From: Bradyrhizobium oligotrophicum S58
GTDB taxonomy: Bacteria; Pseudomonadota; Alphaproteobacteria; Rhizobiales; Xanthobacteraceae
Length of the DNA stretch: 64,000 nt
Direction: 5' to 3'
NCBI RefSeq assembly: GCF_000344805.1
Contig: NC_020453.1
Span: forward strand, 2,418,001-2,482,000
Shown: positions 9,527 to 19,131 of the stretch, in pieces
Numbering within the stretch: the first letter of the stretch is position 1
Layout of the letters: each line of letters starts with the position of its first letter
Made by a program: the position numbers and the translations under genes
Notes under the pieces: model-generated
What the model was told of the DNA's origin: nothing
Databases searched by the model: none
What the model saw: the letters and a program-made list of their open reading frames with translations, nothing else

Positions 9527-10780
9527 ATGGCCGCGACAAAGACCGCCAAGATCGTGCCGGACAATGATCATGTCGTCCGGTTCCTGAGCTCCTGGAGCTA
9601 CCGCGCCAACGCATTCCGAATTGCCGATCGGCTGGTGGCCGAAAACATCACGGACCGGACATCCATCCTCGGCGTCGCCGAAGGCGACGAAGTGCTCGCC
9701 GAACTCGTCGCCTTCCTTGCGGAGGCGCGGCGCTTCGTCCGGACCATCGACCGGACGCTCAGCATCGGCATCGTCTTTGCCGTGTGGAAGGAGGTTCGGC
9801 GCCTGCAGCCGTATTCCGCAGACAATCCGACCGGCGAAGACGCCTTGCGCGCCAAGGTGGCGGAGCTGGAGTGGCTGTTCCGCGACACGCCGGTGACATG
9901 GAGCATCTACATCGTCGACGACGAGTGTCCCGACGGAAGCCTCGAGGTCGCACGGACAATCGTCGACGAGGCAGGATGGAAGAATATCTTCCTGCTCAAG
10001 CTCCGCGACGCCCTGCCGTCCTCTGAGCTGCCGCTGTCCAAGCTCGACAGCGCGACGTCCTCGACCAAGGGCGGGGCGATCCTCCATGGCATGCAGCGGG
10101 CCGCGAAGGACGGGCACGACTATGTCATGTACACCGACTGCGACAACAGCAATCATCTGGGTCAGATCGGGCTCTTCCTGCACGAGCTGGTGGGCAAGGG
10201 AAAAAAGGCCGCGATCGGCGACCGCCGGGCCACGCGCATTTCCGAATGGCAGACGACGCGCGAGAGCGAATCCTACGCCAACTACATCTTGAAGCGCGTC
10301 CACGCACTGCTGGATTTCGACCTGCTTCTGGGGGACGTCACCTGCCCGTTCAAGATGTTCGAACGGGAATATCTCCTCGGCCTGCTCGAACGCATGGACG
10401 TTTTCGACTTCTGCGTCGATTTCGACGTCGTCGGCTATCTGAAGACCAGCGGCGCGCCGGTTGCGATCGTGCCCATCGTTTCGGTGGACTCCGACAGCGA
10501 GACGACCTGGATCGCGCTCACCAATGTCAAGGTGTGGTGGCAGAAACTGCACGGCTTCATCTATGTCATCGAAAAGTACAAGCTGGCTCACAATGAACAC
10601 GCCGCCAGCCTGGTTCGGGAAAAGCTTTGGACGCAGGACAATATCCGGAAGGTCCTCGAGGTCGCTGCCGGTGGTGTGACCTCCAATGGTCGCCGCCTGA
10701 CCGCGGAGGAACAGCTCGCGATGCCTTTCGCGGAGGTCGACGGCTGGATTCGGTCTGCACTGGCAACTGGCGCCACCTGA
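9527..10780 (+). CDS. Family 2 glycosyltransferase
   Basis: 417 aa, ATG 9527 (TTG 9509 is an alternative; GGAG lies at 9511). About 130 N-terminal residues are unassigned, then a GT-A fold begins at VTWSIYIVDDECPDGSLEVA. The DxD-type motif is VMYTDCDNSN. A KGGAILHGMQRA segment and an acceptor region with LGDVTCPFKMFEREYL follow. No transmembrane helices are evident, so it is probably cytoplasmic or peripheral. It uses a nucleotide sugar to extend an unknown acceptor. As the last gene of the sugar operon it could make or glycosylate the product of the upstream enzymes. Confidence 0.8.
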   Translation: MAATKTAKIVPDNDHVVRFLSSWSYRANAFRIADRLVAENITDRTSILGVAEGDEVLAELVAFLAEARRFVRTIDRTLSIGIVFAVWKEVRRLQPYSADNPTGEDALRAKVAELEWLFRDTPVTWSIYIVDDECPDGSLEVARTIVDEAGWKNIFLLKLRDALPSSELPLSKLDSATSSTKGGAILHGMQRAAKDGHDYVMYTDCDNSNHLGQIGLFLHELVGKGKKAAIGDRRATRISEWQTTRESESYANYILKRVHALLDFDLLLGDVTCPFKMFEREYLLGLLERMDVFDFCVDFDVVGYLKTSGAPVAIVPIVSVDSDSETTWIALTNVKVWWQKLHGFIYVIEKYKLAHNEHAASLVREKLWTQDNIRKVLEVAAGGVTSNGRRLTAEEQLAMPFAEVDGWIRSALATGAT

Positions 10781-11039
10781 ACGCATCTCCCGGTGAAGAT
10801 CGCTCAACACGATGGTCACACCTCCGAAGTGCGAGTCACACAAGCTCAATCAAGCGGTTGTGCCAGGATCGTGTGAGATATCCGGCCAGCGCTGCGCCCG
10901 GCCGCATCGGCAGCGGCTGTCTTGCCCCGCCAACAGGCTGATGACGCCTATCAGAACGGCCAGCGTCGCCTGCGTTGTGGGGCGCCGCGCCGCCGCCGTC
11001 GGCTCCAGCCGGGCCGCCCCACGCAACTCCACCCAGCGC

Positions 11040-11268
11040 CGCAACACGGAATCGCGGCAACGTGGCTGATGCAGCGCGGCGCGGACCCATGGCAGGCCGC
11101 GGGCTATCTCGGCATGTCGCTCGAGCTCCTGCTGAATACCTATGTCACCATCATCCGGACTATCTGTCCGATACTGTCGAGAAGATCGCGAAGCGTGATT
11201 CCGTTCCCAGGCAAACGGTGACGACGCCGGGTACGGTGATTGCCTTGCAACGGGCCAAGTTGGAATGA
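11040..11268 (+). pseudogene. Tyrosine recombinase (phage integrase) C-terminal remnant
   Basis: One frame reads AATWLMQRGADPWQAAGYLG up to LLLNTY at 11143; the reading then continues in another frame as HHHPDYLSDTVEKIAKRD from 11146. Together these give the C-terminal catalytic region of a tyrosine integrase, with the (Y)GHHHPDYL motif common in rhizobial integrases. A single G is missing in the Gly codon after 11143, so the gene is frameshifted. The N-terminal two thirds cannot be found. It is an inactive relic of a mobile element near the left side of the island. Confidence 0.7.
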
Positions 11269-11895
11269 ACGCCTCGCGATCTTGAGCGACGCGAACCGCC
11301 GACGGCACGTCGCTTGCTGGATCGTAGCTCATCTGCTGCGCGAGACGGTGCTATCGTTAGGCAGGGCTGCGTTCTCGGCCAGGAGTTCTCTTACATCGTC
11401 GAACCTTTCCGATGCTGGCGTGAGCCAGGGGCGCCGAGCCTTGCGACTTCCGCACGAACGAAAAGTGGACGTATCTGGTGCGGTTTCTGGTGCGGCGAGC
11501 CCGCTGCGGGCAAGGCGCAAAATTGTGAGTTCGTCGACGTTCTTCCGTTTCTAGTCTTCGATCAACTTTGCTGGTCCTGGCAGGTTGTCAGACCTCCCCA
11601 AGGTGCCAACACTTCGGCAGTGTGGTGGCCGACGCCGCTCGTCCAGGCCCCACCACAACGACAAGCAGGGCCAGGCTGAGCCTGGATCTCGCTCAATGTC
11701 GACGGCGGAGCGGTATTCGCCGTACTCCATCGCTCGCCGATAGGTTTCGGCAAGCTTGCAGAGCAACACAGCGTTCATGACGTGACCTATTGCGTCGTCG
11801 AGGCCGGCAATGCAGGCGGTTTCATCGCAGCCACAGTCGTTCCGGCAATCTCGCAATCCGCCATGAGCTCCGGGCTGTGATCGCCGACGCCCGGC
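11269..11895. other. Stretch without a recognisable gene
   Basis: No frame in these 627 bases gives a protein I recognise, and no tRNA or repeat is seen. Given the pseudogenes on both sides, it is probably decayed DNA. Confidence 0.5.
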
Positions 11896-12108
11896 TTGCC
11901 TGGACGCTCGCCGATGGATGTGTTGCCGAGGGTTGGACACGTGCACATCACGGTCGACGACGCGACCTGGCACTTTATCGACGCGTCCGGCGAAACGGTG
12001 GTCCTTGTGGGACTGGCTCCGGGCCCGCACCGCGTCCTGTTCGAATTGGCGGACCCGACCCACCGCGCGATCGACAGTCAAACGGTGCGTTTCATCCTAC
12101 CGGAGTGA
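11896..12108 (+). pseudogene. DUF6130-like protein, C-terminal fragment
   Basis: A short frame reads PRVGHVHITVDD, then TWHFIDASGET and LAPGPHRVLFELADPTHR, ending at TGA 12106-12108. This resembles the C-terminus of the small exported DUF6130-type proteins common in Bradyrhizobium. An in-frame stop at 11878-11880 cuts off anything upstream and there is no signal peptide, so I read it as a fragment. The family match is from memory of the motif pattern and should be treated as moderate. Confidence 0.45.
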
Positions 12109-12244
12109 GATCGGCGGATGTTGTGGAAACGAAGAAGCGCCGAGCAGAACCGCTGCATACGCCAAGCGGCCTGGGGCGCAAATGCTGTGCGCGACGTCTC
12201 AGGCTTGTTGACCGAATACAAAGCTGCGGCTTGGGCCAGCGTCG

Positions 12245-12993
12245 CTAGTGGCTAGTTGTAGAGCCGGCGCAGCGCCTTGATGGCCTCTCGTTGCTCGTCG
12301 ATTTGCTGCTGGATCGCCTTGCGAAGCTCCATCTGCCGATAGGCGTCGCTGGCCATGCTCTCCGTGCGGCGATGAAACGGATTCCCATGTAGGCGAGATC
12401 GCAGCCGAGCAGCCGTGCCGCGGCGAGCGCTACGCCGTCTGCTACGCCGCCGGCAAGAACGATCGCTTCGTCGAAGATTGCGCGGACGGCTCGGACGAAG
12501 GAAAATGGATTTGCCCAGCCGGTCCGGCCGCTCGCCCGGCACTCAACAGGATCAGCCCATCCGCCCCGGCCTTGATTGCTTTCTCCGCGTGATTCACAGA
12601 CGCGATATCGGCGAATACGAGACAGCCTACATCGTGCAGCGGTCCAACGGCCGCTGCAGGAGACCCGACGCTGGTGATGATCATCTCCACCTTGTGGCGG
12701 ACGAGACAAGCAAGCTCTTCCTGGAAGCGCGGCTGCCGCACGATCAAATTGGGGCAGTGTGGTGCAGCCTGATGACCCGAGTCTGCAACGCCATGCTCGA
12801 TCGCGCTCAGCCAGTGATCGAGTTCTTCGACCGATCCAGCGTTGGCAGTGGGGAAGGCGCCGATCAGCCCCGACCGGCAAACCGCCGTGACGAGGTTGAC
12901 GCCCGATACCCGGAGCATCGGAGTGGCCATCAAAGGCAGGCGCAACCGCGATGCGATCTTCGAGGGCAGGCCGGTTCAGTTCGTGAGAGTCAT
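12245..12993 (-). pseudogene. Nitronate monooxygenase / IpdC-like flavoprotein, broken by one stop and two frameshifts
   Basis: On the minus strand the gene starts at ATG 12993 (MTLTN) and hits TGA at 12978-12976. Beyond the stop the frame continues with LPLMATPMLRVSGVNLV up to GADGLILLSAG near 12535. It then shifts to GWANPFSFVRAVRAIFDEA and LAGGVADGVALAAARLLG, and shifts again near 12365 to ESMASDAYRQM. These pieces in order make a nitronate monooxygenase-type FMN TIM barrel, the family of the intact gene at 40,887-41,846. The last 25 residues look unrelated. It is non-functional. Confidence 0.75.
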
Positions 12994-13202
12994 GTCGCCT
13001 TAAGTTGCTCTTGGAAGAGCTATCCTGCGCTTGCGCCGAGCTCTGTCATTGGAGTCTAAGCGCCAGCGCTGCACACGACAGGACCCTTGGAGCACCTTGC
13101 TCCAAGGGCCGTTCGCGAAGGGATGGTGCTGCCATGATAGCGAAGCCCCTTCAGACCCAACATGAAGGTGGTCGTGTCGATGATTTCATCGTGCCCCGCA
13201 AG

Positions 13203-13874
13203 TCAGAAGCCTCGAAGCGTCGCAAATTCCGATAAGTCGGCGCGCTCCGTGCGAAGGCTGTTGATGGGATGCTCAGCATCCGCGTAGCCGAGAGCCATGC
13301 CGCAAAAGATCATGAGATGAGGCGGCAAAGCGATGAATTCGGCTATCGTCCTGTGCCAGATTGCCCACGCTTCCTGCGGGCAAGTGGCCAATCCCTTTTC
13401 GAAGGCCAGCAACATGACGGATTGCAAGTACATGCCAAGATCAGCCCACTGTCCCGGCTCCATCTCGCGATCGATGGCAAAGAACAAGCCGACCGGAGCG
13501 CCGAAAAATCCAAAATTCTTCGCGAGCTGCTTCAGGCGCACGGCCTTGTCCTCGCGTGGAATTTCAATTGTGCGATAAAGATCTTCGCCGTTCTTGAAGC
13601 GTCGGGTCCTGTACGGCTCCTTCAGCTCGGGTGGATAGATGTTGTATTCTGCTTTTTCGCCCATTGGGTTGATCTTCATCCGCTCGGCGACGAGCGACTT
13701 GAACCGTTCGAGCTCTTGACCAGCCAGCGCCCAGACATGCCAGGGCTGAAGGTTGCCGCCCGAAGGCGAACGACCGGCCGCCAGCAGGATATCCTTCACG
13801 ATCTCTCCCTGGACGGGCTTATCCAGAAACGCGCGGACCGACATTCGTGAGTTTAGGGCGTCGGAAACTTTCAT
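13203..13874 (-). CDS. Nitroreductase family protein
   Basis: 223 aa. The N-terminal RMSVRAFLDKPV and AAGRSPSGGNLQPWHVW are the FMN-binding signature of the NfsB/nitroreductase fold, and the C-terminal IFCGMALGYADAEHPINS is the usual closing motif. The family uses FMN and NAD(P)H to reduce nitro groups, quinones or enones; the substrate here is unknown. It lies 34 bases downstream of the quinone oxidoreductase gene on the same strand, so the two may be co-transcribed. Confidence 0.88.
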   Translation of the reverse strand: MKVSDALNSRMSVRAFLDKPVQGEIVKDILLAAGRSPSGGNLQPWHVWALAGQELERFKSLVAERMKINPMGEKAEYNIYPPELKEPYRTRRFKNGEDLYRTIEIPREDKAVRLKQLAKNFGFFGAPVGLFFAIDREMEPGQWADLGMYLQSVMLLAFEKGLATCPQEAWAIWHRTIAEFIALPPHLMIFCGMALGYADAEHPINSLRTERADLSEFATLRGF

Positions 13875-13908
13875 AGGTTGTCCTCATGCAAAGCGTCGAA
13901 GGCGATCG

Positions 13909-14886
13909 TCAATCGATCCGAACAACCATCTTTCCCAGTGCGGAACGCGTGGTCATTGCCTTGAAGGCATCGCGGAAATCCTGAAAGGCGAAGATCTTCC
14001 CTACGACCGGAAGGAGTGTCTTTTCGCTCAACCAGGCGAATAGCTGGGCAATCAGTTGGTCGCGCACGTCCGGTTCGCGGCGGCCTATCTGAGCGAGGTC
14101 GACGCCCAGCAATGCGCCTCCTTTCAGAAGTGGTAAATTGAACGGCAGCGCGGGAATGCTGCCGGCCGCAAACCCGACGACAAGATGACGCCCATTCCAG
14201 GCGATCGAACGGAATGCCTGCAGACTCAGGTCACCGCCCACCGGGTCAAAGATCACGTCGACGCCGCGGCCACTGGTGAGAGTCTTTATCTCGTCACGCC
14301 AGCCGTCGACGGTGTAGTCCACCACTGCGTCGGCGCCGTACGCCGTCGCAAACTGCCGTTTCGCCTCAGTCGATGCGGCTGCTATGACCGAGGCGCCCAA
14401 TAGCTTTGCTACTTGTACCGCGGCGATGCCAACCCCGCCGGCTGCGCCAAGCACCAGCAGCGTTTCGCCCTGACGAAGCGTTCCCCGCACCTTCAGCGAA
14501 TAGAGCGCTGTAAGATAATTCGCAAAAAACGAAGCGCCAACTTCCGGTGCCACGTCTTCCGGCCTGACGAAAAGCGCTGAAGCTGGGAGGCAAATATACT
14601 CAGCAAGCCCACCGGATCTGGCCATACCGATAACCGGCGTCCCTGGTGCAAAGCCTTCCACGTCCGGGGCGACTGCATCGACTGTGCCGGCAAACTCTGT
14701 GCCCGGTGTGAAGGGCAGGGGATCCCTGGTCTGATATAGGCCTCGGACCTTCAAGCCGTCCACAAAACCAACGCTTGCAGCCTGTATCCGGACACGAACC
14801 ATCCCAGGCGTTATGTCCGGTTGAGCCACATCCTTTAGAGCGACATTGTCGATGGCTTCGTAGTTCTCGACGACGACTGCTTTCAT
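13909..14886 (-). CDS. NADPH:quinone oxidoreductase (zinc-free MDR family)
   Basis: 325 aa, ATG 14886. It shows GFVDGLKVRGLYQ and PFTPGTEFAGTVDAV of the medium-chain reductase N-domain. The Rossmann site LVLGAAGGVGIAAVQVAKLLG is followed by GADAVVDYTVDGW. No structural or catalytic zinc cysteines are present, matching the quinone oxidoreductase branch. It would reduce quinones or enones with NADPH. A decayed paralogue lies immediately upstream (14,896-15,380), pointing to a tandem duplication. Confidence 0.88.
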   Translation of the reverse strand: MKAVVVENYEAIDNVALKDVAQPDITPGMVRVRIQAASVGFVDGLKVRGLYQTRDPLPFTPGTEFAGTVDAVAPDVEGFAPGTPVIGMARSGGLAEYICLPASALFVRPEDVAPEVGASFFANYLTALYSLKVRGTLRQGETLLVLGAAGGVGIAAVQVAKLLGASVIAAASTEAKRQFATAYGADAVVDYTVDGWRDEIKTLTSGRGVDVIFDPVGGDLSLQAFRSIAWNGRHLVVGFAAGSIPALPFNLPLLKGGALLGVDLAQIGRREPDVRDQLIAQLFAWLSEKTLLPVVGKIFAFQDFRDAFKAMTTRSALGKMVVRID

Positions 14887-14895
14887 GATAGCCTC

Positions 14896-15380
14896 TTACG
14901 GAATTCGATTGCGTGTAATCGATCGAGCGCAAAATTTTCGTTTCTCTTCGGTCGAGGCGGCCGCAATGACGCGCCCACCGAATATCTTCTCCAAATGTAT
15001 CGCGGCGGTTCCGACGCCTCCGGCTGCGCCCGGGACGAGCATCTGTTCGCCAGCTTGTAGCTTGCGCGCTCTGTCAGCGCATATTGGACCGTGAGATATC
15101 TGCGCAAAACGAGGCCCAGCCTCCGCGGAAGTGCCATCCTGCAGGATTCGTACTGCTTCCGCTGGAACGGCAACGTACTCCGCGAGTGCGCCCGAGCGAA
15201 CGATTCCCATGACCTGCATGCCCCCGGGGCATACTCGGTCACCCCCTCTCCGACGCTTCGTGTGATAGAGGCCGAGCACCTTGAGGTCATCGACGAAGCC
15301 GATTCCCAGGGCTCGCAGACTCACGCGCAACGATGGCGTGAGCCTAGGCACGGGATCTGCTTCTCGCATTTGCGTTGGGA
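14896..15380 (-). pseudogene. Decayed quinone oxidoreductase paralogue
   Basis: The frame reads ALGIGFVDDLKVLGLYHTK, then MGIVRSGALAEYVAVPAEA, VPGAAGGVGTAAIHLEKIFG and AAASTEEKRKFCA. Each piece aligns in order with the intact neighbour (GFVDGLKVRGLYQT, GMARSGGLAEYICLPASA, LGAAGGVGIAAVQVAKLLG, AAASTEAKRQFAT). Segments between them are shortened, and the N-terminus and the C-terminal half are absent. I read it as a truncated, degenerate copy. Confidence 0.7.
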
Positions 15381-15401
15381 AAGCACAGTACCGAGCTCAC
15401 C

Positions 15402-16637
15402 TCAATTGGTCCCGGCGCTTCCGACTTCGCCGTCGATCAGCTCTCCGAGAGGCTGCCACCTCTGACCGTCGAAGCGAATGAGTTGCATCTGTTCGATCGG
15501 AAAATAATCTTTGGCAGATGTATTGATCTTGATGCCGGGCAAGAGCATCGGAACGTCCACGTCCCTTAAGTTCGCGGCCTGCCGCATGATGTTGTTGCGC
15601 GTGAGGTCGTCGCCGCATCGCTTGAGGACCTCGAGCAGCGTGTGCGCAACGGCGTAGCCATAGACGGTGACGCGGTCTGCCTTGTCCCCATCTGGAAGAT
15701 ACCTGTCCATGAACGCATTCCAATCTCTCGCGGCCGCGTCGTTGCTCCAGGCGGGATCGCTGGGGTCCTTCAAATAGGCATTTGAGATGATCCCTTTGGC
15801 GTTCTCCAGACCGGCAGGACGGAGCACACTCGCCACGGACGTGGAGACGCCCGCGAGGAAGACGACCGGCTTCCACTCGAGTTCTGCAAGCTTGCGGATG
15901 GCCTGAGCGCTTGCTTTCGGCGTGGTCCAGGACACGAAAATGTCCGCGCCGGAGTTTTTCAGCCGCGCGATGTGAGCGTCGATCGTCGGTTCCGACAATT
16001 CAAATGACGATTCGGCGACGATCATCGAGGCTTTTTCTCCCAGCCCGTCGCGCAAACCCTTCACCTCGTCGCGCCCTCCGTCGTCATTCTGCCAGAGCAT
16101 GGCAATCTTCGCGTTCGGATAGTTCTGCAGGATGTATTTTGCGTAGGCGCGCCCTTCGCTCTGGAAATTTGGCTGCCAGCCCATGGTCCATGGAAAATGG
16201 TCCGGATCGCCCCAGCGGGTCGCATTGCTTGCGACAAAGAGCTGCGGCACCTTCCGCGCGTTCAAGAACTTCTGGATCGCCGCGTTCGAGGGCGTTCCGA
16301 CCGACTGGTAGATCATGAGTACCTCGTCGCTCTCGACCAGCTTTCTCGCCTGCTCCACGGCCTTCGGAGGACTGAACGCGTCATCGTAGCTCATGAACGT
16401 GATCTTCCGCCCATTGATGCCGCCTTCATCGTTGACCTTACGGAAAAACGCTGCAGCGAGGCGACCGATGATGCCGTAGGCCGATGCGGGCCCGCTATAG
16501 GGAGCGAGATTTCCGATTTTGATCTCTTGGTCTGTCGCGCCCGGATCGTACTTCTTTTCGGTTGCATTGGCCGGTAAAGCCGCGAGGCTCGCCGCCAACC
16601 CAACGGCGGCGAAATGAGGCAGGTATCTTCGTGGCAT
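15402..16637 (-). CDS. Branched-chain amino acid-type ABC substrate-binding protein (LivK-like)
   Basis: 411 aa from ATG 16637, preceded by GGGAGGATCAACC, which rules out the slightly longer frame. A Sec signal peptide is clear (PRRYLPHFAAVGLAASLAAL, cleavage near ANA-TEK). The mature part has the type I periplasmic-binding fold (EIKIGNLAPYSGPASAYG, INGRKITFMSYDDAFSPPKA, QNDDGGRDEVKGL). Such proteins deliver amino acids or, in catabolic islands, aromatic and acidic substrates to a membrane permease. No LivHMGF genes are in the window. It lies 79 bases downstream of a CoA-transferase and probably shares its transcript. Confidence 0.9.
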   Translation of the reverse strand: MPRRYLPHFAAVGLAASLAALPANATEKKYDPGATDQEIKIGNLAPYSGPASAYGIIGRLAAAFFRKVNDEGGINGRKITFMSYDDAFSPPKAVEQARKLVESDEVLMIYQSVGTPSNAAIQKFLNARKVPQLFVASNATRWGDPDHFPWTMGWQPNFQSEGRAYAKYILQNYPNAKIAMLWQNDDGGRDEVKGLRDGLGEKASMIVAESSFELSEPTIDAHIARLKNSGADIFVSWTTPKASAQAIRKLAELEWKPVVFLAGVSTSVASVLRPAGLENAKGIISNAYLKDPSDPAWSNDAAARDWNAFMDRYLPDGDKADRVTVYGYAVAHTLLEVLKRCGDDLTRNNIMRQAANLRDVDVPMLLPGIKINTSAKDYFPIEQMQLIRFDGQRWQPLGELIDGEVGSAGTN

Positions 16638-16716
16638 GGTTGATCCTCCCATCGACATAACTCAGCTCGGTTACGGCCGTGTTGAAAAAGGGGTAGGCCG
16701 GGACTTCGGCCGTCAA

Positions 16717-17925
16717 TCAGCCGACAACGCCAGATACTTTCAGGCGAGCAATCTCCTCGTCGGAATATCCAAGCTCCTCCAGGATTTCCCCACTGTGCTG
16801 GCCCAGTTCCGGTGCGGGGCTTGGGGGCCTTTTTGTGACACCGCTTATTCGGAACGGGCTGTCCACGATTGCGCCACGCCCCGGCATCCACTCGGCTCTG
16901 ACAAGCGCGCCGGCATGATACATCTGGTCGTCGCCGACCAGATCTCCGGCCTTGGCCACGATCGCCGCGGTCAGGTCAGCCGCCTGAAAGATGCGTTGCC
17001 AATCGGACGAGATGCGGCTCGCAAACAGGTCGTCGAGAAGTGCCACAAGCTCGGCCGCATTGGCGCGCCGTGTTGCGAGCGCCGAAAAGCGTGAGTCCTC
17101 GATCAAGGCGGAGCGGTCGATTGCGTCGCAGAAGCGCGGCCAGTCGCGTTCCTCCTGCACCAGGCTGATCATGAACCAGCGGTCGTCAGCGCACCGATAA
17201 AAGCACGTCAAAGCGTTCCGGGTGGCTTTTCGGGGGAGGCGGTACTGGATCTCGCCACCGCACAGGACCGCCTGGATCGATGCCGCATTCGACCAGACTC
17301 CGTTGGCAAGCAGCGATGACGTGACGTAGCTTCCGCGGCCCGTGCGCTCCCGGTGAAGAAGCGCCGTGACAATCCCGGCGTAGAGGGTGACCGCCGTTGG
17401 TTGATCGCCCATCCCCAGCGTGGGTGCCGCAGGAGAGCTCTCGAGGTCGGGACGTACGTTGTCGGCCAATCCCGATCGAGCCCAATAGGCATGGGCATCA
17501 AAGCCCGGTCTTTCGGCTTCGGGGCCTGTCTCCCCGTAGCCGGTGAGCGCCGCATAGACGAGACGCGGATTGATTTCCGAAAGCTGCTCATAGCTGATCC
17601 CGAGCCGAGTGCGTGAAGCCGGGGACTGGTTGGTAATGAAAACATCGGCGGAACGCACGAGCTGCCCCAGGATGGTTCGACCAGTCTCGGTCTTGAGGTC
17701 CAACCCCAGCGTACGCTTGCTGCGCGCGGCAACTGTCCACGCGTAGTTATGGTCGGCTTTTGGCAGGTTAGGAAGACGACCGAGGACCCGCTGCGGATCG
17801 CCGACGCCGACCGGCTCGATCTTGACGACGTCCGCACCGAAGTCCGCGAGGATCACGGCCGCCGCCGGGCCGGCGACAAAGGTGGCGCTGTCAATGACTT
17901 TCAGACCCTGGAACACGGCAGCCAC
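16717..17925 (-). CDS. Class III CoA-transferase (CaiB/BaiF)
   Basis: 402 aa from GTG 17925, which has a strong AGGGGGGA five bases upstream; the longer frame from 18027 has no ribosome site. The protein begins FQGLKVIDSATFVAGPAAA and continues ILADFGADVVKIEPVGVGDP, the signature start of the family. The likely catalytic Asp is in ERPGFDAHAYWARSG. The enzyme moves CoA between acyl groups through a covalent Asp-thioester. It diverges from the AraC gene, and the shared 131-base spacer holds an imperfect copy of the island operator (18,020-18,030). Confidence 0.88.
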   Translation of the reverse strand: MAAVFQGLKVIDSATFVAGPAAAVILADFGADVVKIEPVGVGDPQRVLGRLPNLPKADHNYAWTVAARSKRTLGLDLKTETGRTILGQLVRSADVFITNQSPASRTRLGISYEQLSEINPRLVYAALTGYGETGPEAERPGFDAHAYWARSGLADNVRPDLESSPAAPTLGMGDQPTAVTLYAGIVTALLHRERTGRGSYVTSSLLANGVWSNAASIQAVLCGGEIQYRLPRKATRNALTCFYRCADDRWFMISLVQEERDWPRFCDAIDRSALIEDSRFSALATRRANAAELVALLDDLFASRISSDWQRIFQAADLTAAIVAKAGDLVGDDQMYHAGALVRAEWMPGRGAIVDSPFRISGVTKRPPSPAPELGQHSGEILEELGYSDEEIARLKVSGVVG

Positions 17926-18019
17926 CAGATCCCCCCTGCCGCCAAGCAGACTTGTTGCCGGCCATCCAGATGACAGCCAGATCATTTGATTGGGCATCCA
18001 CCTAGCACGCTTGACGCAA

Positions 18020-18030
18020 AGGTTCAACCA
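18020..18030. promoter_or_regulatory. Candidate GntR operator, one mismatch (AGGTTCAACCA)
   Basis: Imperfect copy of the palindrome TGGTnnnACCA found five more times in this island. It lies in the spacer between the divergent CoA-transferase and AraC genes. The first base of the left arm differs, so this is the weakest of the six. Confidence 0.45.
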
Positions 18031-18056
18031 TTCATAATCTGGGCCTGGAGAGTTCG

Positions 18057-19031
18057 ATGTCCTATGGCCCCGTCCGTTCGATTTCCGTGATGCACCGGCG
18101 CTTCACGTCGCCGGACGAGTGGCACTCCGCTATCGAGCCGCACTTCGCGGGAAGCCGCTACACGAGGCGGGCGCATTCGTTCTCCGTGTGGGGACGACTT
18201 GAGCGACTGTGCGATGCACTGCTGGTTGACAACTATGTCGCCGCATCTGGACTGGGCCCCGCCAACGACACGTACGGATTTTCGATCGATCCGACCGAGA
18301 CGGGAAGCTGCTTTATTTTGCTGCAGCGATTCGGAAGCGCATTCGTGAAGCAGTCTGATCGTGCGACGGAACTCCGGGCCGGCGAATGGGCCATCTTTGA
18401 CGCTTCCGTGCCGACTTCATTTCTGATTCCGGACGGCAGTCGAACGATCGGGGTGACCGTTAGTCATCGATATTGCGAACATTGGCCGCGCACTCAGCTT
18501 GGCGGAACCCGCCTGGAGAGGTCGGCTGAGAGCCGGGTTGCACTCTCAATGATTTCCGAGGCGTTGGGATCTGCCGAATGGCCGAATTTGCGCGTTCAGG
18601 CTTCGATGGAAGTTCTGTTTATGGATGCTGTGGAGGCAAGTCTGCCTGCGAGCGCTGCCAAACGGAGCGCCTTCATCCCGAACGCTGCGAAAATCGACCA
18701 GGTGAGACAGGCCATTGAGGTTCAGTTGAGTAATCCCGATCTCGGCCCCGACGGCATCGGCCGATCTGTCGGCCTGTCCCGCCGCTCGCTGTACCGGCTG
18801 GTCCGTCGGATCAATCAGACGCCTATGGGGTTGGTCCAAGAGCTACGTCTCGCGCGAGCTGCGCGATTGTTGCGAGACCGCGCGGAGGAACCTCAGAGCA
18901 TCACCGACGTGTCGTACCTCGTCGGCTTCGTCGACCCCGCGCATTTCAGCCGGGTGTTCCGGGCACGATACGGGCAATCGCCCAGGCAATGGTCGTCGTC
19001 CCGCACCGACGGGCAGGCCCCTGCGAGATAA
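18057..19031 (+). CDS. AraC family transcriptional regulator
   Basis: 324 aa. The N-terminal half (about 1-200) resembles the AraC-binding-like ligand domain of activators such as FeaR/NphR (DNYVAASGLGPAN, GEWAIFDASVPTSF). The C-terminal half carries two helix-turn-helix motifs: IGRSVGLSRRSLYRLVRRIN and DVSYLVGFVDPAHFSRVFRA, ending YGQSPRQW as in the AraC signature. It probably activates the P450-thiolase-FadB run starting 100 bases downstream, or the divergent CoA-transferase. Confidence 0.92.
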   Translation: MSYGPVRSISVMHRRFTSPDEWHSAIEPHFAGSRYTRRAHSFSVWGRLERLCDALLVDNYVAASGLGPANDTYGFSIDPTETGSCFILLQRFGSAFVKQSDRATELRAGEWAIFDASVPTSFLIPDGSRTIGVTVSHRYCEHWPRTQLGGTRLERSAESRVALSMISEALGSAEWPNLRVQASMEVLFMDAVEASLPASAAKRSAFIPNAAKIDQVRQAIEVQLSNPDLGPDGIGRSVGLSRRSLYRLVRRINQTPMGLVQELRLARAARLLRDRAEEPQSITDVSYLVGFVDPAHFSRVFRARYGQSPRQWSSSRTDGQAPAR

Positions 19032-19131
19032 ACTTGGCACCGTGCGTCAAGTGCCTGGCGCTGTGAGGCAGGTTTGATTTTCGTGCCGATGTTAGGGTGT
19101 CAGAAAATAATCAAACATCTGGAGGAGACCG

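Noticed and set aside
7970..10849. Long minus-strand open frame (959 aa) over the molybdenum hydroxylase and glycosyltransferase
   Set aside because: It is antisense to two well-recognised genes, spans the boundary between them and reads as Arg/Asp/Gly-rich low-information sequence; a typical GC-rich shadow.
19032..19060. TTGGCACCGTGC as a sigma-54 promoter upstream of the first P450
   Set aside because: The distance between the GG and GC elements does not match the -24/-12 spacing.
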